NCBI GenBank assembly: GCA_030765045.1
Contig: CM060967.1
Span: 165,988,251 to 166,052,250, forward strand
Origin: Tenodera sinensis
Lineage: Eukaryota; Arthropoda; Insecta; Mantodea; Mantidae
Direction: 5' to 3'
DNA: 64,000 bases
Below, piece by piece: positions 54,591 through 64,000 of the stretch; positions within the stretch are counted from its first letter, which is position 1; each line of letters opens with the position of its first letter. The notes under the pieces were generated by a model. It saw nothing but the letters and a program-made list of their open reading frames with translations. It did not search any database and was not told the DNA's origin. The position numbers were made by a program, and so were the translations under genes.

Positions 54591-54863
54591 ATATAAATGA
54601 AGTGCTTCAAGTAGTTCTAGTTTTTTTGTGCACTAAGGTTTTGTCTGTTTCTTACGGTTTAGTACTTATGGAAAATTTATTCAGAATGAGGACTTATCAA
54701 GCTATTTTCGGCTTATTTATGATATACATTCTATGTATAATGCAAATGTATTATGCACCTGATGTTTTATCGTAATAGTTGAGAACCATTTTTTAAAAAA
54801 ACCAAAATGTTTTAAATGTTCCGTATAAACGAATTTTGGAAAGTTCGTCTGAAAACCTTCGTA

Positions 54864-55070
54864 TGAGTGAGTTCGTGAGTTCGTGAGTGAGTTCGTGAGT
54901 TCGTGAGTTCGTGAGATCGTGAGTGAGTGAGTTCGTGAGTTCGTGAGATCGTGAGTGAGTTCGTGAGTGAGTGAGTTCGTGAGTGAGTTCGTGATTGAGT
55001 GAGTGAGTGAGTTCGTGAGTTCGTGAGATCGTGAGTGAGTGAGTGAGTTCGTGAGTGAGTGAGTGAGATC
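54864..55070. repeat. GTGAGT/TCGTGAGT minisatellite in R
   Basis: About 207 bp built from GTGA, GTTCGTGA and GATCGTGA words in irregular order (GAGTTCGTGAGTGAGTGAG and similar). It lies between the CTTCGTATGAGTG and GAAGCTGAACTTAAATACC blocks of an R arm, where other R copies read CTTCGTGTCGCATCCTTGAAA, so it seems to have grown from the R sequence CTTCGTG. Confidence 0.93.
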
Positions 55071-55290
55071 TAAGGGCCTATCGATAACTAAGTCACTTGG
55101 GCCCGGAAGCTGAACTTAAATACCAAATTTTGTTTTTTTACAGACCTTCTAGTTTTGATTTATGCTTTTCACAGTCACATAGCCGCATACATATAACATG
55201 TATTTCCGGTAAAATCGATGTATTGAATTTTTGGGTGGAATCAATTCTCCCTCTACTTACGTAAGTACGTAGTAGAGAAAATAAAGAACG

Positions 55291-55860
55291 AATATATTCC
55301 CACTCAAGGAAAATATTAAGTATCTGAAAATATAAACCAATGATGAAGGATATCCCGGAAACAGTTAATGCCATACAAAATGCATTTGAAGTAAATAGTG
55401 ATCTTTAGGGAGATCTACATTCCTTATGCATTAATATTTTGACTATCTCTTATGGTTCAGCATTTATGTCATTCAGAGTGAGGAGGGCTTCACGGAAAGT
55501 TCAAGAAAATAGCTTAAACATACACAATTTTAATAAACATTTATTCTGAAATTTGGGGGAAAAGGTTTTTAAAAATATTCTATATTAAGGGTACTTTGGG
55601 ATGGGGAACTTTTCTTAAAAATGTTAGTATGTTATCCTTAAAATACCAATTTTAGTTTTAACCGACTTTTCTTTTTGAGTCATACTGTTCATAGATACGA
55701 GAAACCTCGTACACGAATAGGAAACATTTAAAAAATGCTCCTTTTTTAATTTACGGAGTCTTAAAACATGCATTTCTAGTGAAATCTCGATATAGAATTT
55801 TTGTCTGGAATACAATATTTCTTCTATTTTCCTACAGTAAGTACTTAGTAAGAGGAGTAA
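55291..55860 (+). repeat. Family R arm (plus), inner end missing
   Basis: Starts at ATTCCCACTCAAGGAAAATA, then GATATCCCGGAAACAGTTAA, GGGTACTTTGGGATGGGG and the outer end CTTAGTAAGAGGAGTAAA. It follows the preceding plus arm directly. Confidence 0.86.
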
Positions 55861-57066
55861 AATTCATATCGTCGAAACAATTTTATCATAATACAGGCAA
55901 CATAACGAAAGTGTAACGTGTTTCTGTGTTTCTTTCTCCAGAAGGACTATGTTTGGTTCCGAATCGCTCGGGACTAATGACAAAGAGAATGTCTGAATGG
56001 AACGCAGCCAGAAATTACCAACCCCTGTCTTGTAAAGTCGCAGCTTTGCAAGCCCATAATGCAAAGCGAGAGGGCAAAAGACAAAACGATGGGCAGGAAT
56101 AATGTCTAGCATCACGCCCCCTGTGTTCTGATTTACGTCTTCCTCGCTTTTTGTGTAACTTAACGAACATTTGATAACGCTACGTTGCGAAAACGAATAA
56201 AAAATATTTGATGGAGCAAGTGGAAGAGGAAAATAAAGAAACACGAATTCTCGCAATTTCCAGAGGGATGGAGAAAATAAAAGCAAACAGGGATTAGGGA
56301 GAACAAATGAATGTAGTAACACATGTGCCAACTGCGTCTCAGATGGGGAGAACCATTTTTTATTCCCATTCTTAACTAAGCTATTCTGTACAATAACATG
56401 TGTTTTAATTCCTTTTCGAATTTGCAAATTTGTTGGTAAAATTAACGTCCATGATAAAGTTAGGCTAGGAACAGAAATACATTGGTTTAATTTCTTTCAT
56501 ATGACAGTACTTCAAAGAAAGCTAAGCTGCTTGTTGGCTTTTATTCTGATGGGATAAATAAAATATCACCCTTATAACCTACGTCTGAGGTATTTATTAG
56601 CACTATTTCATATCCCGTACATTTCAGGCGTTAATTTATTGTGTACGATTTACACTGGTCACTCTTTTGTTTTGTACAATTTATCACTAGGTTATTCTTT
56701 TGTTTAATCAGGGTCGACAACTGTATTCACATAAATCGCTGAAAAACAATTTGTTACGCATATGAATCGATTAACAACCAAACCTCAAAATGGCGGGCAA
56801 TTTAAAATGATTTGGTGATGCATCAAATGATGAAATTCAAGCAACCATTCAAAATTCTTTCCAAGTAATAAAATAAAAATAGAATGAGTGTGTAGAATCA
56901 ACTCAATGATTTCTATAATGAACGGGGATATGAACTATAGCTATACTTCAATTGAAGATAGTGTCGCGGCTAAAATGATTCAAGAAAAGTCTTGTACAAA
57001 TTTCCTGGATTTCGCTTTCCTCAGTTGGCAGTACCGAGTAAGTCAAACTGCACTAATCCTAGTGAA
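55861..57066. other. Unclassified DNA with long ATG-less frame
   Basis: A 187-codon minus frame spans 55864-56427, but it begins with TTG, has no in-frame ATG for about the first hundred codons and shows no domain. I treat it as chance. Nothing else is recognised. Confidence 0.45.
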
Positions 57067-57193
57067 ATATTACTTTCTCTGTTACTTTAGTAAGTAGAGG
57101 AAGTATTGTATTCCACCCAAAAATTCGATGTCGAGATTTCACCGGAAATATGTTTTGAGGCCCCTTGCATAAAAAAAAAGCATTTTTACCAAA

Positions 57194-57259
<66 letters not shown>

Positions 57260-57755
57260 ACAACATAACTGAAAAACGAAAAGTCGGTTAAAAATCAAAG
57301 GTGGTATTTAGGTTTAATATCTTTTAAAGTTGCTTCACGAAAATTTTGAACAAAATTCCTCCTCTCTAAACTACCTTTTACATGGAAAACTCTTCGAAAA
57401 ATTTGATTTTCTTGAAAATGGCTCTAGCGATTTTTATTAAAATGACATGTTTAAGATATATTTATGACAAATGAAATTTATACTTTTTTAATTCTTTGGT
57501 TATAGCTGTGTAGTCCTGTTTACTCTTGATGACTTTTGAATAACTCGTACACCGTAAGAGATAGACCAAATCTTACTGTACAAAAATTTAGATTTTGCTA
57601 AAATACACATAAATATTCCCCTTGCACCTACAAGGAAATACGCAATAAGATAATTTCTGAAAATGTTTATAGGAATAGCAATAAGGACTTATAAGAATGG
57701 TTAGTAGAAGAGTAGAGAAAGTCATAAGAGTGCAACACATCAGATTTCTTCCCGG
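57067..57755 (-). repeat. Family R arm (minus), near full length
   Basis: Outer end TTACTTTCTCTGTTACTTTAG, CCAAAAATTCGATGTCGAG, the seed grown to (GT)n at 57196-57259, and the inner end AGAGTGCAACACATCAGATT. It faces the plus arm at 59643 across 1.9 kb. Confidence 0.92.
57196..57259. repeat. (GT)n microsatellite in R
   Basis: About 64 bp of uninterrupted GT at the same R position as the (CA)n tracts at 21432 and 37329. Confidence 0.95.
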
Positions 57756-58299
57756 TAAACCACAAGACGTTCAGAAAATCCAGCTCTGCATATCAATTGC
57801 ATTGTTAGTGTTCATTGTCATTAATTCTGGTATAGCTTATTTAATATGTTAACGATTACGTTTTTAATTACCAGATGCCGTTCTGTAGGCTTTGTTCATT
57901 ACTTCCTTGGACTTGTACAAGTGTTCGACCTCGACCTCGGTTGGCAGACGACCTTCCAGGTCTTGGCGGGACGTGAATCAGATTGAAATGTCCCACAATA
58001 TAGTGTGTGATCCTCTAAAAACGGTCTTACTTTCAGTTTTTTAATTGAGAAAAGAGTTTTTACACCCAAAAAAGAAGTATTAATAGACACGGTGGTATAT
58101 TTTATTAGTTAGGATTAAAACGCTCACCTCAAATATATTGTTTTGCTAACTCCAAAGATTTTAATGTTTTTATTGTATTCTCATGATATTGTGAGTTCAG
58201 GCGCGTAAGATGCGTGTAACACATTCGGCAGCGCTGGTAAGAGAGGCAAGTATGGCCCACCTTCATATAGTGTTATCCGTTGCACTTGCTCTAAAAGCC
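57756..58299. other. Unclassified spacer
   Basis: No feature recognised. Confidence 0.4.
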
Positions 58300-58515
58300 A
58301 GAAGATGAGCATTTAAGCCCACGTTGGGGGTAATTTGTCTACCTCACATTTAAGATGTCCAAAGTTCGAATCTCGGTTGCGGTGAGTTACCTGGATAAGG
58401 TTTCTTCAGGAGTTATTCCTTATTGTGAAAGATGACTGTCGGGTAACCCTAATCTCTATGAACCCCGGGCTAATTTGAGCATAATTTCAGCCGTCATCCA
58501 ATATAAATATGCTGT
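58300..58515 (+). mobile_element. SINE A, diverged copy
   Basis: B-box region AAAGTTCGAATCTCGG, body TGAGTTACCTGGATAAGG and GGCTAATTTGAGCATAATTT. The A-box region is not clear and there is no poly(A) tail. Confidence 0.8.
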
Positions 58516-58650
58516 TGGTTAACGACCTCATTTCTACGATCATACCAGTGCCCCGGTGTGCCGGATTTTGTCCCGCAGGAGTTCTTTTTTATGCCAGTAA
58601 ATGTACTGACATACGACTATCACTTTTAAGCACACTTATGAGCAAAGCAA
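58516..58650 (-). mobile_element. SINE G fragment
   Basis: TTGGTTAACGACCTCATTTC, GCCGGATTTTGTCCCGCAGG and ATGCCAGTAAATGTACTGAC match the group G body in reverse. The tRNA-like head is missing. Confidence 0.8.
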
Positions 58651-59642
58651 GAGCAAATATTCAGTGAGCGGGGAATCAACATAACTACTAGTCTACCTAG
58701 TACACGTGACGTCATACTGAACACAGGGATACAGGGCTGCACAGTTGACAGTCAGTTCTTCAACTGCAGTACTGGCAGTGTAGAGTTGCTCGCTCTGTGT
58801 TTACGTTCTGTTTGGCGGTATACAAAGTTCAGTATGTCACAATCATCACGTGGTACCACATTGAAAACGTTAATGTAAGAATGTGGCACAAAAATTTCAC
58901 CGTGAATGGAGAAGGTTGTGCCATTCAGAAATACCAAATTGTAAATAAAACTTTTAAAGCAATATTGTAACACAAAAGGTACACAAATCACGTGTTGCAT
59001 CGTCAGGTAGTAAGAAGGCGAAAGTACAAGAAATTTCACCACTACAATCGGAGTTCTTTAAAGATCTGTGTGAAATAATATTTAGATACCAATATACACC
59101 ATCCAGAGTTTAAAACTTCATTGGGAAATCCGCATAACCAACTGAGGCAGCCAGTCAGGCATTCTCCGGTATGGCCTAACGGGTTCAAGGACATTTAACC
59201 TATTAAAACCAGAGCATTAAAACACAGTGCATAAGTGAAAAGTAAGCTACAAATCAAAGATATGTAAATATTAGTTTAGACAAACGATAAGACGTTGTTG
59301 ACTTTGGGGAAGTAGGCCTGCAATATGTCCTCTTTGCTGTCGAAGGTGCTTCCTTTTCTTTTTTCCACCAAATATGGCTAGACAAATCTTCCCCATTATT
59401 AACATGATGCACGTAGCAGAAAAAAGCAGAACTATCAAACGCGCGAGAAGGCCGCAAAGTGACCGTTGCCGCCAATATATGACGCCATTAATGCAAATAA
59501 GTCGCCTCACACTCCAGGAATGTCCGACCCTCCAGATTAACTGAAAACGGACACAATTTTCTAGTCGTGCTTATCTTATTATACTCGCTTTTGTAATCTG
59601 TAACAACAGCTTTTCCTCTATAATAACATGAAGAAACTAAAT
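58651..59642. other. Unclassified spacer
   Basis: About 1 kb with no gene or repeat recognised; short minus-strand frames (73-96 codons) overlap each other. Confidence 0.45.
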
Positions 59643-61165
59643 GTGATCTGCTATATTCGCATAACTTTCTCTACTCACTCTTCTCAAGTCATTATTATCA
59701 ATCTTATTCTGTTTTATCGATAATCGAGATAACCAGACTTTTAGCAGGTTGGTAAGTAATCGCTTTGAAATACTGTACACTTTCAATGGACACTGAAAAA
59801 TGTATTTAAAACCGCAACCAATAACAAGAATATATCGTAAATGGTTAACGTTAAAAACGTTGATTTTTACACAAATTGCGTACTTTAACGAGTTAAAATT
59901 TCTTATGTGGTAAGATTTTGCCTGCCTCTTATAACCAGTTATACAACATTACTCTCAACTAAGAGGACCTTTATACTCCATGAAATATTTCATCGTCTAT
60001 GGGATCGATAACCTCATTTATTGAGGTACAAAACAAAGTTAATCTAAAACCTCAATCGACAAGAGTAAACTGTGCTTTATAATATTCATATAATTGAAGA
60101 GCAGTGAGATTTGTCATGTATGTATATATACTGGGTGGAAGGGAAGTCATTACATTAATTTAAACCAGCGATACGTCTCGATATTTCGAACACATTTTGT
60201 ATATTACATTTTTGTCTCTGACCATTTCCTACAGAGATATTTTAGTTTTTTCGAAAACAAGCTGGCAACACTGCTGATTGTGTGGGTGACACTTTCACTA
60301 GATCAGTACACAAACAAAACACTGTAGTAGCGTGTGTCGTCAGCGTAAACAAACACCATGCCGTGTACTTCCATGTTTACTGTGCGAGTGTAGGCCAATC
60401 AGAAGCGTTAGCTCCCAAACCTTACACCATCCTGCAAGCGACCGACATGTTTACTTCCGGAAACAGTTTCAGATCCGTGACCAACCTCAACGCAACGTTG
60501 TCGAGTTACATCACGTCTGAAAAAGCTGCTTGTAAAATTCCTCTAATTCTTTTAAGTGATTAATTATTTCGAAACCCTGTGTGATGTCCCATAATTATGT
60601 CAAAAATACGTTACTCTAGGCATCTTACAGGTTAAAGACTATTATTATATTCGTACATTCTTTTGGAATTAGGCATCCAATTTGGAACAAAAACTATTCT
60701 TTTTTCTTTCGAAATCGGATGAGCAAAGAAGAAAACGCCATTAGACTTTTTTGTTTGTAACGCTCCTATGAGGCATATATTAGAAGGAATGTATATGTAT
60801 TATTTGTCATGCAAATATCTTAAATTTATGGTACTTTAATCAAAATCGTTGGAGCCTTTTTTGAGAAAATAGGAAGCTAAAACACCTGTCTAATGTAAAG
60901 GATAGTGTGGGGTAAAGATTTCCTTTTCTTTTTTAATCTTCGTGTCGGATCCTTAAGATATTGAAGTGAAACACCAAATTTAGTATTTAATCGATTTTCC
61001 TTTTTGTGTCATGCGTCCACAGATACACACGCAGACCTTTTTCTATTTTTTGTTTTGTTTTACATTTAGGGCTCTCAAAACATGTATTGCCGGTGAAATC
61101 TCGGTATCGACTGTTTGAGTTAAATACAAAATCTCTTCTACTTCCTATACATGAGTACGTAGGTA
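59643..61165 (+). repeat. Family R arm (plus), split by insertion
   Basis: GTGATCTGCTATATTCGCAT, TAACTTTCTCTACTCACTC and AATGGTTAACG on the left (59643 to about 59985); TATTATTTGTCATGCAAAT, CAAAATCGTTGGAGCC and AAATCTCGGTATCGAC on the right (about 60775-61165). The outer AGTAGAGAAAGT is missing. Confidence 0.82.
60000..60774. other. Unclassified insert in R
   Basis: Contains TATATATACTGGGTGGAAGG at 60122, resembling the TATACTGGGTG terminus of the mariner-like relic at 43.4 kb, and overlapping plus frames of 62-93 codons without domains at 60282-60563. It may be a non-autonomous DNA element; no matching far end or TSD was found. Confidence 0.35.
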
Positions 61166-61403
61166 TTGTCTCAATTCTTTCCTTCAGCCCCCTGATCCCC
61201 TCACTTTTGTTTTTGGTTTTAAAAGAGCTGTCGTGGAATTAGCAATTCACGTGTCTATGCTCTCTCTCTCTCTCTCCCCTTTTGTAACCTAATTCCCCAT
61301 TTTGGCTTACAGCATCCCCTCTTCCTTCTGGGTAGTGAGTCAGCACCTTCACTGGCGGCTCGTAGCAGTCTGTACACAAACTTAAGTTTAACAGGAGCCG
61401 TTA

Positions 61404-61813
61404 TTCTCTCTCTCTCTCTGTTTCTTTCTTTCCTTACTACCTTCCTTCTTTCTTCCCTTCTTTCCTTTCTTGTTTCCTTCCTTCTTTTCTTCCTTCCTTT
61501 CTCTCCTTCCTTTCCTTCTTTCCCTTCTTTCCTTCCTTCCCTTCTTTCCTTCCTTCCCTTCTTTCCTTCCTTCCCTTCTTTCCTTCCTTCCCTTCTTTCC
61601 TTCCTTCACTTCTTTCCTTCCTTTCTTTCCTTCCTTTCCTTCCTTTCTTTCCTTCCTTTCTTTCCTTTCTTTCTTTCCTTCCTTTCTTTCTTTCCTTCCT
61701 TTCCTTCTTTCCTTTCTTTCTTTCCTTCCTTTCGTTTCTTCCATTTCTTCCTTCCTTTCATTCCTTTCCTTTCTTTCGCTCCTTTCCTTGCTTTCCTTCC
61801 TTTCCTTTCCTTT
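61404..61813. repeat. Polypyrimidine tract, (TTCC/TTTC)n, ~400 bp
   Basis: An almost pure C/T strand: TC repeats, then TTCCTTCCC and TTTCTTTCC units, some in ordered blocks of about 20 bp (CTTCTTTCCTTCCTTCC). The long Lys/Glu/Arg frame on the minus strand across it is an artefact. Confidence 0.96.
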
Positions 61814-62277
61814 GTAGAAGAAACATAGTGAGATAAGGAAGGAAACAATAACGCTACTACTTTTATATAATATAATTATTTTCCTTGTTTTTCCATCTGA
61901 CACAGTTTAACGCTGGCAAGAGTTCTTTAAGAAGCGGTGTAACCACCAGGAAAATGTGAATGCCGAATGCAGTTATTTTAGTGCAATAGGTGCTCATCCT
62001 GGATACCAACAGACTGTCATTTGTCGCGGATGATTAGATGATGTTCTCAAACATGAAACGCAGATTAAGAAAGAAAACAGAACGAAAACAAAGTCTAGCT
62101 TCAGCCATTTAATTTAATTATCTTCTGTAGGAAACCTGATGGAAGTTAAATTCTAAAGCTGCTATTTTTCCTGTAACTATATACCATCCCTTTATTCACA
62201 TAAGTACTGTAGCATTTGAAATCCATAGTTTCATAGATATCAGAATAACAAAATATTAAGCATAATGTATACGTTTT
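61814..62277. other. Unclassified spacer
   Basis: No recognised feature. Confidence 0.4.
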
Positions 62278-62610
62278 TTACTTTCTCTAATACATACCTA
62301 CAGTAAGCAGAGGAAGTATTATACTCTACCGAAAACTTCAATACCAAAATTTCAGCGGTAATGCATGTTTTGAAACTCCTTGATTAAAAAAAAAAAAAAA
62401 AAAATTATTTTTTAGAAAAAGGTCTGTGCGTCTATGAACAGCATAATTCAAAAACGAAAAGTATATTCAACACCAAACTTGGATGTGAAGCTTTTCAAGA
62501 TGATCCCCTAGGCCCAGACTAACCTTTACCTGGGATATTTTTCGAAAATTCTGATATGGACTAAATTACCATATATTTAATATATTTTATGAAAATAAAC
62601 TACATGTTTT
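62278..62610 (-). repeat. Family R fragment (minus), outer half
   Basis: Outer end TTACTTTCTCTAATACATAC, AGAGGAAGTATTATACTC, an A run at 62385-62403, and CATAATTCAAAAACGAAAAG. The inner half is missing. Confidence 0.88.
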
Positions 62611-62629
62611 GGTTAAATGTAGTGGATCC

Positions 62630-62760
62630 TGCATATACTAATCGAGAGGGTGCGAGGTACTGACCACGTCTCACACTCCAGTACTGCACCCCACACATGA
62701 CGTCTGTGGTGAGCAGGGGGGCAGGGCCGGACAATAAGCCTAAGTCCGGAAAGGATTGTT
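62630..62760 (+). mobile_element. SINE C fragment
   Basis: Read on the minus strand, GGGTGCAGTACTGGAGTGTG and GACGTGGTCAGTACC match the body of SINE C, here in the opposite orientation to the other two copies. No head or TSD. Confidence 0.7.
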
Positions 62761-62830
62761 ATGCCGCGGATTTGGCTAGAGATGAAACAATGGAAGCGAG
62801 GTTGGCTACACATAACCATACATTGTAGCT

Positions 62831-63077
62831 GTTGTTGTTGTAGTGTTTAACGCCCGCTTTTACTACTACGGCACCGCAGGCGGTGACACTGATGATACAT
62901 GGAATGAAGATGGAGCACCGGTGGAATGAGATGGCGGGGGAAACCGGAGCACCCGGAGAAAACCCGCCCTGACGCCGCTTCGTCCACCACAAATACCACA
63001 TGCGGGTCCCTGGGATCGAACCCGGGCCGCCTAGGTGGTAGGCGAGCGCGCTAACCGCTCGGCCACGGCGCCGCCCT
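62831..63077 (-). mobile_element. SINE D (tRNA-derived), full length
   Basis: On the minus strand: GCCGTGGCCGAGCGGTTAGC (A box), GGCCCGGGTTCGATCCCAGG (B box), body GGCGTCAGGGCGGGTTTTCT and CCATGTATCATCAGTGTCAC, tail CACTACAACAACAAC. Perfect 13-bp TSD ATACATTGTAGCT (62818-62830 and 63078-63090). The head looks like a long-variable-arm tRNA (GGCCGAGCGGTTA D arm is typical of Ser/Leu tRNAs). Reference copy for group D. Confidence 0.94.
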
Positions 63078-63090
63078 ATACATTGTAGCT

Positions 63091-64000
63091 GACTCTGAAC
63101 TTTGCACTCGGTCAGAGTTCAACAAGAACAGGTTCCAGATGCACAGACAAATCAGACAGCTCCCTCTCTATGATGTAATGTGTATATAGTGCCCGTTGAC
63201 GTTAGGCTGATATCTTGGTTACGAAGAAATTGTTTCATCTTTAGTAATGGCATTACCTTTATGCTGCAGTACTCTATTGCCTGCTCTAGTTGAAAATCTT
63301 CGTTTGCAGACTAAACATCAGACTAATCATGCTCTAAGCTTACAACACTGAATATACGCTAAACGCGTATTCATTTACACATTACAGAATACAAGATGTT
63401 AGGGATATGAATGTGCACACTTTAACGGTAGCTTCTTAACCTTAAGTTGAAACTTAACTTCCTCTACCATTTTCCTCTATAGTGCATTATTGAATAAATA
63501 AAATATAAAATTAGTCGAATGCTTGTAAATGTCACCATTGCTTTATCGTTCACTTCTGCAATTATTACAGAGAGCTAGAGCTTTGAAATATAAGGTGTTC
63601 CTATTTTGTCCATTTGTTGGTAAAATGAGTTGTTTAGAAGCAAAATTATATTAAATAATTTAATTCTAGCATGTCTATTGGAACACATTCGTGAACATAC
63701 GTTTGCCAAACGCAATAAGCGGAAGGTCAGGAATGTTGACACGGCTCAGGTATCATGAATACTGCTCGGAAACATTGAAAGAAGACCATCCCCCTTAGTT
63801 GTAGTAGCTGATAATAAACACACAGACACGTGACGAAACTAGTTTTCTAGGGCTGGCCTAGTTTGCACTTTCACTCGTGTAGATGTAAACACAAAACATT
63901 CACTTGTTCAGTTCTATTCTGTTGTTGCCAGGTTGTGCAGATAATGTACTCAACAATGTTCAATTATCTCCTTTACCTTTCACGATACAGGAATTTGTTA
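63091..64000. other. Unclassified right-edge DNA
   Basis: About 900 bp with no gene or repeat recognised. Confidence 0.45.

Larger units (their letters stand above)
53085..55290 (+). repeat. Family R arm (plus), heavily interrupted
   Basis: Inner end GAATCTGATACTTTGCACAC at 53086, then about 1 kb of non-R sequence including SINE B and SINE D, then AGCGTGTCACTATGCGATGG at 54178, GTTTCTTACGGTTTAGTAC at 54648, the GTGAG minisatellite, and the intact outer end CGTAGTAGAGAAAATAAAG at about 55268. The pieces may derive from one arm or from two. Confidence 0.72.

Noticed and set aside
55864..56427. 187-codon minus frame
   Set aside because: It has no ATG near its start and no domain, and it lies in ordinary AT-rich DNA; probably chance.
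61388..61903. 171-codon Lys/Glu/Arg-rich minus frame
   Set aside because: It is a translation of the polypyrimidine tract, a low-complexity artefact.
62999..63077. tRNA-Ser/Leu-like gene at the SINE D head (minus)
   Set aside because: The A and B boxes are good, but the sequence continues into a SINE body and tail with a TSD, so it is a SINE and not a tRNA gene. The same reasoning applies to the B, C, F, G and H heads.

Overview
This window looks like intergenic DNA from a large, repeat-rich arthropod genome, most likely an insect. That rests on a Jockey-type LINE with a PRE_C2HC-like Gag, a family of LINE RNase H domain common in arthropods, several tRNA-derived SINE families, hAT, pogo and mariner-like relics, and AT-rich, microsatellite-laden DNA. 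The species cannot be fixed from the sequence; a hemimetabolous insect with a big genome is only a guess. I found no complete host gene, no rRNA and no convincing functional tRNA gene.

Layout. 1-4529 is AT-rich DNA I cannot classify. 4530-6518 is a 73-bp minisatellite of about 27 units with 146-bp higher-order blocks. From about 6.9 kb to 62.6 kb the window is dominated by one unnamed dispersed repeat, here called family R: an arm of up to about 0.9 kb present in about 25 whole or partial copies on both strands. One end of an arm carries CTGATGTGTTGCACTCACATGAC-like sequence and the other AGTAGAGAAAGT. Other elements sit inside R copies, often with clean target-site duplications (TSDs): a 1.12-kb hAT relic (8910-10030, 8-bp TSD), a 505-bp LINE fragment (10173-10677, 11-bp TSD) and SINEs at 23.7, 46.5, 48.5, 52.0 and 53.4-54.1 kb. 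Eight SINE-like groups (A to H, my labels) are present; most carry a recognisable tRNA-like head with a B box.

The clearest genes belong to a nearly intact non-LTR retrotransposon on the minus strand, 30369-35659, flanked by a perfect 13-bp TSD. Its ORF1 (Gag, three CCHC knuckles) and ORF2 (APE-type endonuclease plus reverse transcriptase, no RNase H) meet at a TAATG stop/start overlap, which suggests translation by termination-reinitiation. A second, unrelated LINE fragment at 28151-29130 encodes an RNase H domain plus a zinc knuckle. It sits inside an older SINE A copy, and its 3' end (AACAAC) resembles the tails of SINE groups D and G.

East of the LINE the window continues with R copies, SINEs, a mariner-like transposase pseudogene (42.7-43.0 kb), a pogo/Tigger-like element (50678-51587), a GTGAG/TTCGTGAG minisatellite (54.9 kb) and a 400-bp polypyrimidine tract (61.4 kb). 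The features most worth attention are family R, whose neighbouring copies often lie head-to-head like the arms of a foldback element; the two SINE C copies at the same site in two R copies; and the well-preserved LINE.
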